From NCBI RefSeq assembly GCF_014653945.1, contig NZ_BNAU01000006.1, positions 372,001 to 436,000 on the forward strand: a DNA stretch of 64,000 nucleotides. The letters are read 5' to 3'. The stretch comes from Amycolatopsis deserti. GTDB taxonomy: Bacteria > Actinomycetota > Actinomycetes > Mycobacteriales > Pseudonocardiaceae. The first letter of the stretch is position 1; every line of letters begins with the position of its first letter. Below, in pieces: positions 26,191 through 34,419 of this stretch. The notes beneath the pieces were generated by a model. The model made no database searches. It worked only from the letters and a program-made list of their open reading frames with translations, and had not been told where the DNA came from. The position numbers and the translations under genes were made by a program.

Positions 26191-26220
26191 TCCGCGAGGG
26201 CAATGGAAGGGACTCCGGTC

Positions 26221-27075
26221 ATGTCTGCTCCACGCAAGAGATGGTGGCGGTTCGCCACGTCCGCCACCGCCGCGTCGGTCGCCGTGCTCGTGCTCGGCGC
26301 ACTGGCGCCGGCCGGCGCGGCCACCGTCGGCGGAACGTCGGTCGACGACTACGTCGCTCGTTACGATCACCCGATGGGTTCGCAGATCGCGCGGGTCGAG
26401 GGCGACCACTCGACGGCGCAGACGCAGGCCATCGCCGCCGGGGACGTCAACGCGGCGGCGTCGGTCGAGGGCATCGACGTCAGCGGCCACCAGGGCAACG
26501 TCGACTGGGCGAACTACTGGGGCCAGGGCAAGCGCTTCGCCTACGTCAAGGCGACCGAGGGCACCTACTACACCAACCCGTACTTCGCGCAGCAGTACAA
26601 CGGCTCCTACAACATCGGCATGATCCGCGGCGCCTACCACTTCGCCACCCCGGACACCGCCTCCGGCGCCGCGCAGGCGAACTACTTCGTCGACCACGGC
26701 GGGGGCTGGTCGGCGGACGGCAAGACGCTGCCGGGTGCGCTCGACATGGAGTACAACCCGTACGGCTCCACCTGTTACGGGTTGTCGAAGAGCGCGATGA
26801 CCGCGTGGATCAAGGACTTCAGTGACACCTACCACGCCCGCACCGGGCGGTACCCGGTGATCTACACGAGCACGAACTGGTGGAGCCAGTGCGTCGACGG
26901 GTCGTTCGCGGCGACGAACCCGCTGTGGATCGCGCGCTACGCCGCGAGTGCGGGAACGCTGCCGTTCAACTGGAGCTTCTACACGTTCTGGCAGTACTCG
27001 TCGAGCCCGATCGACCAGAACACCTTCAACGGGGCCTACGACCGGCTGCAGGTGCTGGCGACCTCGAAGGGCTGA
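26221..27075 (+). CDS. Secreted GH25 lysozyme (second of two)
   Basis: A 284-residue paralogue of the preceding lysozyme: basic n-region (APRKRWWRF), signal peptide to about residue 34 (APAGAA), about 45 residues of linker, then the GH25 domain with IDVSGHQGNVDWANYW, FAYVKATEGTYYTNPYF, MIRGAYHFATP, LPGALDMEYNPYGSTCYG and PVIYTSTNWWSQC. Core motifs match the first copy nearly word for word, so the pair is a tandem duplication that has kept activity residues. ATG 26221 has AAGGGA 9 nt upstream. Confidence 0.9.
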   Translation: MSAPRKRWWRFATSATAASVAVLVLGALAPAGAATVGGTSVDDYVARYDHPMGSQIARVEGDHSTAQTQAIAAGDVNAAASVEGIDVSGHQGNVDWANYWGQGKRFAYVKATEGTYYTNPYFAQQYNGSYNIGMIRGAYHFATPDTASGAAQANYFVDHGGGWSADGKTLPGALDMEYNPYGSTCYGLSKSAMTAWIKDFSDTYHARTGRYPVIYTSTNWWSQCVDGSFAATNPLWIARYAASAGTLPFNWSFYTFWQYSSSPIDQNTFNGAYDRLQVLATSKG

Positions 27076-27080
27076 GCGGA

Positions 27081-27116
27081 GGAGGGACTCCCGCCCGTCC
27101 GTGGTGGGAGTCTCCT
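27081..27116 (+). terminator. Terminator after the lysozyme pair
   Basis: GACTCCC and GGGAGTC (27086-27092, 27106-27112) form a stem with extra pairing at its base, followed by TCGCTTTT. It starts 6 bp after the stop. Confidence 0.55.
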
Positions 27117-27238
27117 TCGCTTTTGTCGGGGTCGCCAGGCACAATGCCCGTGATCAGTGCGATGTCCGGGCGTGGGGGAACCAGGTTCGGCGCCGATACG
27201 TCCGAGCAGGGCGTAGCGATCCAGGAAGGGCGACGTCG

Positions 27239-28297
27239 ATGACCTACCCACCGCAGCCGGGACAGCCGGATTACGGCCAGCAACCAGATCCGTACGGCCA
27301 GCAGCCGGGCGGCCCCCAGTCCGGGGGTTTTCCGCAGCAGGGTGGGCAGTACGGCCAGCAGTACCCGGGCCAGCAGCCCTACGGCCAGCCCGAGTACGGC
27401 CAGCAGCCCGGGTATGGGCAGCAGCAGCCGGGCTACGGTCAGCAGTACCCGGGTTACGACCCGAACTACCCGCAGACGGCGCAGTTCGGCTACGGCGCGC
27501 CGCCGCCCGGGGGTGGCGGCAGCAAGAAGGGCCTGTGGATCGGTCTGTCGGTCGGTCTGGTCGTCGTGCTCGCGGCGCTGGGCATCACCGGGTTCTGGGT
27601 GCCGGGCTTCTTCCTCGGTGACAAGGAGGAGGGGCCCCAGGCGGTCGCCCAGCAGGTGATCGACGGGATCAAGAACCACGACAAGAACGCGCTCAACGCG
27701 CTGAAATGCGCGGACGCCGACCGTTCGGTGACCTCGGCGATCGAGGACGTCAACGACGTCGACAGCATCACGATCGGGCAGGTCAAGGAGAACGGCGACA
27801 CCGCGACGGTCGACTTCACCGCCAGGGCCGGCGGCGAGGAGGGCACCGGCACCGGCACGCTGGCCAAGCAGAACGGCAAGTGGTGCTGGAAGGACCTGGA
27901 GACCCGGGCGTCCGGCAGCGGCACCTCGACCCGCACGTCCACCTCACGCTCGACGAGCACCCGCACGTCGACGTCGTCCAGCTCGTCCTCCACCGGCGGC
28001 ACCGGCGGCAGCAACGGCAAGGCGATGGTCGAGGACTTCCTGGCGAAGATGGCCGCGGGCGACGTCGCCGGCGTGAGCTCGCTGGTCTGCTCCGACGCGA
28101 CGCAGGACAACAAGGACGACGCGCGGGAGGCCGCCGAGAAGCGCGCCAACGTGACGCCGACCTACGACAGCGCCACGGACACGATGGTGTCGGGCGACCT
28201 CACCGGCACCCAGCAGGGCGAGCAGGTCACCGGCCTGTTCTTCGCGGAGAACTTCGACGGCGAGGGCTTCTGCGTCTCGGTGTTCGGCGTGTTCTAA
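27239..28297 (+). CDS. Pro/Gln/Gly/Tyr-rich single-pass membrane protein
   Basis: A 352-residue protein in three parts. Residues 1-98 are a low-complexity cytoplasmic tail of YGQQPG-type repeats. A membrane helix follows (about 100-122, LWIGLSVGLVVVLAALGI). The outside part has two DUF4878-like small domains (QAVAQQVIDGIKNHDKNALN..., and AMVEDFLAKMAAGDVAGVSSLVC), separated by a Ser/Thr/Arg linker, and ends in two cysteines. This layout is common in Pseudonocardiaceae and mycobacteria; function unknown. AGGAAGGG precedes the ATG at 27239. Confidence 0.78.
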   Translation: MTYPPQPGQPDYGQQPDPYGQQPGGPQSGGFPQQGGQYGQQYPGQQPYGQPEYGQQPGYGQQQPGYGQQYPGYDPNYPQTAQFGYGAPPPGGGGSKKGLWIGLSVGLVVVLAALGITGFWVPGFFLGDKEEGPQAVAQQVIDGIKNHDKNALNALKCADADRSVTSAIEDVNDVDSITIGQVKENGDTATVDFTARAGGEEGTGTGTLAKQNGKWCWKDLETRASGSGTSTRTSTSRSTSTRTSTSSSSSSTGGTGGSNGKAMVEDFLAKMAAGDVAGVSSLVCSDATQDNKDDAREAAEKRANVTPTYDSATDTMVSGDLTGTQQGEQVTGLFFAENFDGEGFCVSVFGVF

Positions 28298-28872
28298 CCG
28301 GATCGGCGGCCCAGGCCGGGGCGCCTGGGCCGCATGATCAGCGCCGCGACGTAGTAGGTGCAGGGCGTCGCGGCGCGGTTGGCGTAGGAGAGGGTGACAT
28401 CCGCCGGGAGGTAGAGGCTGTCACCCTCTTCCAGTTCCAGGGTTTCCTCGTCGATCGTCAGGGTGAGGACGCCCTCCTGCACGAAGATGAACTCGTGCGA
28501 GCCCGCCGCGTAGGGCGGGTAGGTGCCGGCCTCGCAGTCCGGCGGTAGCGTCGAGCGGATCCACTCGAAGTTCACCCCGGGCACGACGGGCGTGAGGATG
28601 GTCCGCCGCCACCCGCCCGGCTCGTCGACCACGTCCTGGTCCGCGGCCCGGCGCACCACCATCCGCACCGGCTCGGTGAGCAGGTCCGCCAGCGGCAGCC
28701 CGAGCCCGTCGGCGATCCGGTCCAGCACGACGACCGTCGGCGCCTTCGAGCCGCGTTCGACGGCGGACAACATGCTCACGCTGACCCCCGACCGCTCCGC
28801 GAGCGCCTGCAGGGTCATGCCGCGGTCGGTTCGAGCGGCCTGAACGCGCCGGCCCAGCGCCCCGAGATCCAT
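28294..28872 (-). CDS. XRE-cupin transcriptional regulator
   Basis: A 192-residue regulator: helix-turn-helix (RGMTLQALAERSGVSVSMLSAVERG) and C-terminal cupin (SHEFIFVQEGVLTLTIDEE, LEEGDSLYLPADVTLSYAN). The cupin would bind an amino-acid-like or small organic effector. It is divergent from the acetyltransferase gene, with repeated CCTATAGT between, so that gene is the likely target. ATG at 28872 lies 7 nt after a TACTAT box. Its stop overlaps the convergent gene by 4 bp. Confidence 0.88.
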   Translation of the reverse strand: MDLGALGRRVQAARTDRGMTLQALAERSGVSVSMLSAVERGSKAPTVVVLDRIADGLGLPLADLLTEPVRMVVRRAADQDVVDEPGGWRRTILTPVVPGVNFEWIRSTLPPDCEAGTYPPYAAGSHEFIFVQEGVLTLTIDEETLELEEGDSLYLPADVTLSYANRAATPCTYYVAALIMRPRRPGLGRRSG

Positions 28873-28876
28873 GTAT

Positions 28877-28905
28877 CCTATAGTAGTGGTTGATTCTCCT
28901 ATAGT
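28877..28905. promoter_or_regulatory. Repeated CCTATAGT operator between XRE and acetyltransferase genes
   Basis: CCTATAGT occurs at 28877-28884 and 28898-28905, 21 bp apart (two helical turns). The first overlaps the TACTAT -10 box of the regulator (28880-28885, minus strand); the second abuts the acetyltransferase start. Such placement would let one repressor dimer or pair block both genes. Confidence 0.65.
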
Positions 28906-29395
28906 GAAACCGGCTACGGTGGCCGACCTCCCGGCGATCGCCGCGATCTACGACGGGTACGTGCGCACCAGCACCGCGACGTTCGAGCTGGAGCCGCCCG
29001 ACCTGGCCGAATGGACCCGTCGCTTCACGGCGATCGTGGACGCGGGCCTGCCGTTCCTGGTGGCCGAGGTGGACGGCCGCGTCGCCGGCTACGCGTACTG
29101 CTCGCCGTGGAAGACGCGCCCGGCCTACCGCCGCACCGCGGAGAACTCGATCTACCTCGCGCCGTGGTCGACCGGCCGGGGCGTGGGCGGCGTGCTGCTG
29201 GACGCGCTGCTGTCCCGCTGCCGGGAGACCGGGATCCGCGAGGTCATCGCGGTGATCGCGGACCCGGAGCGCAACCCGGCCTCGCCCGCGCTCCACCGCC
29301 GCCGCGGCTTCGCCGATGTCGGGGTGCTCCGCAACGTCGGCTACAAGCACGATCGCTGGCTGGACACGCTGCTGCTGCAGAAGAGTTTGATCTAA
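28904..29395 (+). CDS. GNAT acetyltransferase, phosphinothricin acetyltransferase-like
   Basis: A 163-residue enzyme of the PAT/bar group: KPATVADLPAIAAIYDGYV, FLVAEVDGRVAGYAY, the acetyl-CoA segment STGRGVGGVLLDALL, then EVIAVIADPERNPASPALHRRRGFADVG and YKHDRWLDTLLLQ. Relatives acetylate phosphinothricin or methionine sulfone/sulfoximine. Start is the GTG at 28904 with a GATTCT box 6 nt upstream; an in-frame ATG at 28871 exists but would add a poor extension overlapping the operator. Confidence 0.87.
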   Translation: MKPATVADLPAIAAIYDGYVRTSTATFELEPPDLAEWTRRFTAIVDAGLPFLVAEVDGRVAGYAYCSPWKTRPAYRRTAENSIYLAPWSTGRGVGGVLLDALLSRCRETGIREVIAVIADPERNPASPALHRRRGFADVGVLRNVGYKHDRWLDTLLLQKSLI

Positions 29396-29405
29396 GGTTC
29401 CCGGC

Positions 29406-30464
29406 ATGTCCGATCGCCGGGGGCCGCTGTTCGTCACCATCGTGGTCGCGGTGGGCTTGCTGATCGCCGTGAGCGCCTGGCTGCTGACCGACCCCGCGAC
29501 CAGCCGGGCGGACGCGCTGCGCACCGGCGGCCTGGCCAGCGGCGCGGTGATCGCGCTGTACGCGCTGTGGCTCAACGACCGGCGCCGCCGCGTGGAGGAG
29601 AGCCGTCAGCGCACCGAACAGGAGCGGCACGAGCTGGAGCTGCTCCGCGCCGAACGCGACCGCGAGCGCGTCACGGACGAACGCTTCGCCAAGTCGGTGG
29701 AACTCCTGGGCCACGACGCCGACCAGGTCCGGGTCGGCGCGCTGCACGCACTGGCCGGCCTGGCGCGCAGCAACCCCGAGTACACCCAGACGGTCCTCGA
29801 CGTGCTCTGCTCCTACCTCCGGCGCCCCTTCGCCCACCCCGACTACGGCGACGACACCGACGAGGCCGAAGCGAGCCGCGAACAGCAGGTGCGTCTGACG
29901 GCCAAGCGGCTGATCAGACAGCTGCTCCCGCACGTCTCCACGCCGGACGCGCCGGTCTACGACCTGGATCTGACGGGCGCGCGGGTGACGCGGCTCAACC
30001 TGTCCGAGCGCGTGGTGGGGCAGGTACTGCTGGAGAACGCGGAGCTGCTGCACGTCGCCCAGTTCATCGGCACCCAGTTCCGCAAGCGCGCCTATTTCAC
30101 CCATCTTCGCCCGGGCGGCGGGATGTACCTGAGCGCAGCGGAGTTCTCCGAGCCGGTGGTGTTCGCCGGCCTGCGTTCCGAGCACGACCTCGATCTGGAG
30201 CGGGCCTGTTTCCACCGTGAGGTCAGTTTCGCCAATGCCGAGCTGGGCGGACGCGTGTCGTTGCACGACGCGGTCATCGAGGGCGCCCTCTACCTGACCG
30301 GTGCTCAGTTGACGGGGAGTCTGGACTTCCGGCTGGCACGCGGCCCGTCCGCGACGCACTGCGCGGACGCGGAGGTCGACCAGGCGCGGGACGTGCGACT
30401 TCCCGCGGCCTGGTCGCTCGAACCGCTCGACTCCGGGCGCGCCCGGATCCGCGCCCGAGGCTGA
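29406..30464 (+). CDS. Membrane-anchored pentapeptide-repeat-like protein
   Basis: A 352-residue protein with two N-terminal membrane segments (about 9-28 and 40-56), a charged coiled-coil (RQRTEQERHELELLRAERD), a helical region ELLGHDADQVRVGALHALAGLAR, and a C-terminal stretch of degenerate A(D/N)LxX pentapeptides (LDLTGARVTRLNLSERV, VSFANAELGGRV, ALYLTGAQLTGSLDF). This architecture is common in actinomycetes; function unknown. TAAGGT, 7 nt before the ATG and overlapping the upstream stop codon, suggests leaderless expression. Confidence 0.75.
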   Translation: MSDRRGPLFVTIVVAVGLLIAVSAWLLTDPATSRADALRTGGLASGAVIALYALWLNDRRRRVEESRQRTEQERHELELLRAERDRERVTDERFAKSVELLGHDADQVRVGALHALAGLARSNPEYTQTVLDVLCSYLRRPFAHPDYGDDTDEAEASREQQVRLTAKRLIRQLLPHVSTPDAPVYDLDLTGARVTRLNLSERVVGQVLLENAELLHVAQFIGTQFRKRAYFTHLRPGGGMYLSAAEFSEPVVFAGLRSEHDLDLERACFHREVSFANAELGGRVSLHDAVIEGALYLTGAQLTGSLDFRLARGPSATHCADAEVDQARDVRLPAAWSLEPLDSGRARIRARG

Positions 30465-30468
30465 ACGC

Positions 30469-32757
30469 TCAGTCGAACAGCTTCGGCAGCGTGCTTTCGA
30501 ACGCGTCGCGCAGTTCCTCGAAACCGAAGGTCGCCACGCCCTGGATCTCCAGGCCGCCCGTCTCCGGGTCCACCACGCCCGCCTTGCGCCACGGCAGGCC
30601 GCGGGCGGTGCACATCTCGGTGAACCGCAGCTCCTCGGTCCGCGGCACCGCCACCAGCACCCGCCCGGTGGACTCCGAGAACAGCTGCACGAACGGGTCG
30701 GCGTCCTCGTCGAGCAGGGCCCGCGCGCCGCACTGGCCGATCAGCACCATCTCCACCAGCGCCTGCGCCAGACCGCCGTCGGACAGGTCGTGCGCGGCCG
30801 AGATCATGCCGTCCCGCGAACCGGCGACCAGGATCTCCGCCAGCAGCCGCTCGCGCTCCAGGTCCACCTTCGGCGGCAGCCCGCCCAGGTGCCCGTGGAT
30901 CACGTGCGCCCACGCCGAACCGCCGAACTCGTCGTGCGTTTCGCCCAGCAGCAGCAGCGTCTCGCCCGCCTCGGCGCCGATCCCGGTCGGGATGCGCCGC
31001 CGCACGTCGTCGATCACGCCGAGCACACCGACCACCGGCGTGGGCAGGATGGCCGTCTCGCCGGTCTGGTTGTAGAAGCTCACGTTGCCGCCGGTCACCG
31101 GGATGCCCAGCTGCGCGCACCCGTCGGCGATCCCGTGCACGGCCTGCTCGAACTGCCACATCACGCCCGGGTCGGTGGGGGCGCCGAAGTTCAGGCAGTC
31201 GGTCACGGCCAGCGGGGTGGCACCGGTGGTCGCCACGTTCCGGTAGGCCTCGGCCAGCGCGATCTGCGCGCCCGCGTACGGGTCGAGGTAGACGAACCGG
31301 CTGTTGCAGTCGGTCGACACCGCGACGCCGCGGCCGGTCTCCTCGTCGATCCGGATCATGCCGCCGTCCGACGGCTGCGACAGCACGGTGTTGCCGCGCA
31401 CGTACCGGTCGTACTGGTCGGTCACCCACTCCTTGGACGCCTGGTTCGGCGAGGAGATCACCTTCAGCAGCGTCTCCCGCAGCTCGTCCGGAGTGGACGG
31501 ACGACGCAGCGTGTCCGGCGTGTCCGCCTGCAGCGCGTCCTGAGTGGACGGACGAGCGACCGGCCGGTCGTACACCGGGCCCTGGTGCGCCACGGTGCGC
31601 GGCGGCACGTCCACCACGGTCTCGCCGTGCCAGGTCACCACCAGGCGGTCACCGTCGGTGACCTCGCCGATGACCGTGGCGATGACGTCCCACTTCGCGC
31701 ACACCGCGAGGAAGGCGTCCACCTTGGACGGTTCGACGACCGCGCACATCCGCTCCTGCGACTCGCTGGAGAGGATCTCGGCCGGGGTCATGCCCTCGGC
31801 GCGCAGCGGCACCTTGTCCAGTTCGACGCGCATGCCGCCGTCACCGGCCGCGGCCAGCTCCGAGGTCGCGCAGGACAGCCCGGCGCCGCCGAGGTCCTGG
31901 ATGCCGACGACGAGCTTCTGCTGGAACAGCTCGAGGCAGCACTCGATGAGCACCTTCTCGGTGAACGGGTCGCCGACCTGGACGCTCGGCAGCTTCTTGC
32001 GGCCACCGGAGTTCTCGTCGCCGGAGAACGTGTCGCTGGCCAGCACCGACACCCCACCGATGCCGTCCAGACCGGTCCGCGCGCCGAACAGGATGATCTT
32101 GTTACCGGTGCCCGACGCGAACGCCAGGTGCAGGTCCTCGGTGCGCATCGCGCCCACGCACAGCGCGTTGACCAGCGGGTTGCCCGCGTAGCTGGCGTCG
32201 AAGGCGACCTCGCCGCCGATGTTGGGCAGGCCGAGGCAGTTGCCGTACCCGGCGACGCCGGCCACGACACCCGGCAGCACGCGGCGGGTGTCCGGCGCGT
32301 CGGCCGGGCCGAAGCGCAGCGAGTCGGCCACCGCGAGCGGCCGCGCGCCCATCGCGAGGATGTCGCGCACGATGCCGCCGACGCCCGTCGCAGCGCCCTG
32401 GTAGGGCTCCACATAGGACGGATGGTTGTGGCTTTCGACCTTGAAGGTGACCGCCCAGCCGTCGCCGATGTCGACGACACCGGCGTTCTCGCCGATCCCG
32501 GCGAGCATCTTCGAGCGCATCTCCTCGGTGGTGGTCTCGCCGAAGTAGCGCAGGTGCTTCTTCGACGACTTGTACGAGCAGTGCTCGCTCCACATCACCG
32601 AGTACATGGCCAGTTCGGCGTCCGTCGGCCGCCTGCCCAGGATCTCGCGGATGCGCGCGTACTCGTCTTCGGCGAGCCCGAGCTCGCGGTAGGGCTGCGG
32701 GAGGTCCGGCGTTTCCGCGGCCCGCTCGGTCGTGTCGATGGCCAGGGTGTCGGTCAC
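30469..32757 (-). CDS. purL: Phosphoribosylformylglycinamidine synthase subunit PurL
   Basis: FGAM synthase catalytic subunit, step four of purine synthesis. At 762 residues it is the small PurL that works with separate PurQ and PurS, both present at 36.3-37.2 kb. Motifs: [56 protein letters not shown] and [19 protein letters not shown]. The start is a GTG; TACCCT lies 7 nt upstream (32765-32770), pointing to leaderless transcription. It converges on the pentapeptide gene with 4 bp between stops. Confidence 0.95.
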   Translation of the reverse strand: MTDTLAIDTTERAAETPDLPQPYRELGLAEDEYARIREILGRRPTDAELAMYSVMWSEHCSYKSSKKHLRYFGETTTEEMRSKMLAGIGENAGVVDIGDGWAVTFKVESHNHPSYVEPYQGAATGVGGIVRDILAMGARPLAVADSLRFGPADAPDTRRVLPGVVAGVAGYGNCLGLPNIGGEVAFDASYAGNPLVNALCVGAMRTEDLHLAFASGTGNKIILFGARTGLDGIGGVSVLASDTFSGDENSGGRKKLPSVQVGDPFTEKVLIECCLELFQQKLVVGIQDLGGAGLSCATSELAAAGDGGMRVELDKVPLRAEGMTPAEILSSESQERMCAVVEPSKVDAFLAVCAKWDVIATVIGEVTDGDRLVVTWHGETVVDVPPRTVAHQGPVYDRPVARPSTQDALQADTPDTLRRPSTPDELRETLLKVISSPNQASKEWVTDQYDRYVRGNTVLSQPSDGGMIRIDEETGRGVAVSTDCNSRFVYLDPYAGAQIALAEAYRNVATTGATPLAVTDCLNFGAPTDPGVMWQFEQAVHGIADGCAQLGIPVTGGNVSFYNQTGETAILPTPVVGVLGVIDDVRRRIPTGIGAEAGETLLLLGETHDEFGGSAWAHVIHGHLGGLPPKVDLERERLLAEILVAGSRDGMISAAHDLSDGGLAQALVEMVLIGQCGARALLDEDADPFVQLFSESTGRVLVAVPRTEELRFTEMCTARGLPWRKAGVVDPETGGLEIQGVATFGFEELRDAFESTLPKLFD

Positions 32758-32764
32758 GGCTTCC

Positions 32765-32770
32765 AGGGTA
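32765..32770 (-). promoter_or_regulatory. -10 element of purL
   Basis: TACCCT on the minus strand, then 7 nt, then the purL GTG. No leader would be present. Confidence 0.55.
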
Positions 32771-32838
32771 CTTGCAGGGCTCTGACCGGCAGAAAATCGG
32801 TCGCGTGAGGTGAGCTGGGGCACTTACCGTCTGTTGTC

Positions 32839-34419
32839 ATGCGCCTCCCGTCCCGGCTCACGCCACTGCGGTTCCTCGGTGCGCTCCTGCGGGAGCGGCC
32901 GTGGCTCGCCGTGTCCGCGTGCGTCCTGGGCGCCCTGTGGTTGCTGCCAGGCGCGCTGCTGCCGCTCGTGATCGGCGGGGTGGTCGAGGACATCCGCGCG
33001 GGCGAGCCGCTGCTCGGCGGTGTCGGGCTGGTGGTGCTGCTCGGCGTGGCGCAGGCGGTGTGCGGCGGCGCGTTGATCTTCGCCGTGCACACCATGTGGA
33101 TCCACGGCGCGGCGGCGACGCAGCGAGCGGTCGTCGAGCACACCGCCCGGCTCGGGGCGTCGCTGCGGCCGCAGGCCGAGACCGGTGACGTGATGGCGGT
33201 GTCGTCCTCGGACATCAACCACATCGGCAACGTGTTCGAGGTGACCGGTCGGCTGTTCGGCTCGGTGGTGGCCTTCCTCACCGTCAGCCTGGTGCTGATC
33301 GGCATGTCGCCGCTGCTGGGCACGATCGCCCTGGTCGGGGTCCCGCTCGCGACGCTGAGCATGGGCAAGCTGGTCGCGCCGCTGCAGCGCCGCAAGGGCG
33401 CGCAGCGCGAGGAGCTGTCCAGCGTGAACGCGCTGGCCGCGGACATCGTGTCGGGCCTGCGGATCCTCCGCGGGGTCGGCGGCGAGCAGCAGTTCCTCGG
33501 CCGGTTCCGCGACGCGAGCCAGCGGGTCCGGCGGGCCGGGGTCGAGGTGGCGCGCAGCGAGTCGTGGCTGGTCGGCGCCGAGGTGTTGCTGCCCGGGCTG
33601 GTCACGGTGGCCATCACCTGGCTCGGCGCGCGATTCGTCGCGGCGGGCACGATCAGCGTGGGCGAGCTGGTGGCGTTCTACTCGTCGTCGGTGTTCCTGG
33701 TGGTGCCGGTGAGCACGGCGACCGAGTTCACCGCCGCGTTCTCCTCGGCGCTGGTGTCGGCGAAGAAGGTCTGCGGGGTGCTGAGCCTGCGGCCGCTGCT
33801 GTCCGAGCCGTCCGCGCCGGTCGCGCTGCCGGACGGGCCGCTCGAGCTGCACGACACCACGTCCGGGTTCACCGCGGTGGCCGGCAAGCTGACCGTCGTG
33901 GACGCCGGGCCGGAGGCCGAGGCGCTGGCCGAGCGGCTGGCCCGGTTCGCCGACCCCGAACCCGGTGAGCGGGTGCTGGTGTCCGGCGTGCCCGCCGACC
34001 ACGTCGCGCTGGCGGAACTGCGGTCCCGGGTGGTCTACGCGCACAACCAGGACCTGTGGTTCTCCGGCATCCTGCGGGACCAGCTGGTCCCGGCCGAACG
34101 GGCGGAGATCGCGTTGCGGGCCGCCGACGCCGAGGACATCGTCGAGGGCCTGCCGAACGGGCTGGACGAGCTCATCGGCGAGCGGGGCCGCGAGGTCTCC
34201 GGCGGTCAGCGGCAGCGGCTGAACCTGGCCCGCGCGCTGGCGCTGGACGCCGACACCCTGCTGCTCGACGAACCGACCTCGGCCGTCGACGCGCACACCG
34301 AGGCCCGCATCACCGAGCGGGTCACCGAGCTGCGCCGCGGCCGCACGACCGTCGTGTTCACGGAAAGTCCACTGTGGAAAGCGGTGGCGGACGAGGTGAT
34401 CACATGCGCTTCAAGCTAG
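32839..34419 (+). CDS. ABC exporter half-transporter A (degenerate Walker A)
   Basis: A 526-residue fused membrane-ATPase half-exporter. Six membrane helices (about 1-300) precede the ATPase domain. That domain keeps the signature VSGGQRQRLNLARAL (about 452) and Walker B TLLLDEPTSAVD (about 472), but its Walker A is gone: where GxxGxGKS/T belongs it reads VVDAGPEAEALAERLAR. The Q-loop glutamine is not in place (VVYAHNQDLWF) and the H-loop histidine is replaced (FTESP). It cannot bind ATP normally and must pair with half-transporter B, whose gene overlaps by 16 bp. The ATG starts 81 bp from divergent purL. Substrate unknown. Confidence 0.88.
   Translation: MRLPSRLTPLRFLGALLRERPWLAVSACVLGALWLLPGALLPLVIGGVVEDIRAGEPLLGGVGLVVLLGVAQAVCGGALIFAVHTMWIHGAAATQRAVVEHTARLGASLRPQAETGDVMAVSSSDINHIGNVFEVTGRLFGSVVAFLTVSLVLIGMSPLLGTIALVGVPLATLSMGKLVAPLQRRKGAQREELSSVNALAADIVSGLRILRGVGGEQQFLGRFRDASQRVRRAGVEVARSESWLVGAEVLLPGLVTVAITWLGARFVAAGTISVGELVAFYSSSVFLVVPVSTATEFTAAFSSALVSAKKVCGVLSLRPLLSEPSAPVALPDGPLELHDTTSGFTAVAGKLTVVDAGPEAEALAERLARFADPEPGERVLVSGVPADHVALAELRSRVVYAHNQDLWFSGILRDQLVPAERAEIALRAADAEDIVEGLPNGLDELIGERGREVSGGQRQRLNLARALALDADTLLLDEPTSAVDAHTEARITERVTELRRGRTTVVFTESPLWKAVADEVITCASS

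Noticed and set aside
26032..26220. c-di-AMP (ydaO) riboswitch upstream of the second lysozyme
   Set aside because: The conserved pseudo-symmetric core of that riboswitch is not recognisable; only simple stem-loops are seen.
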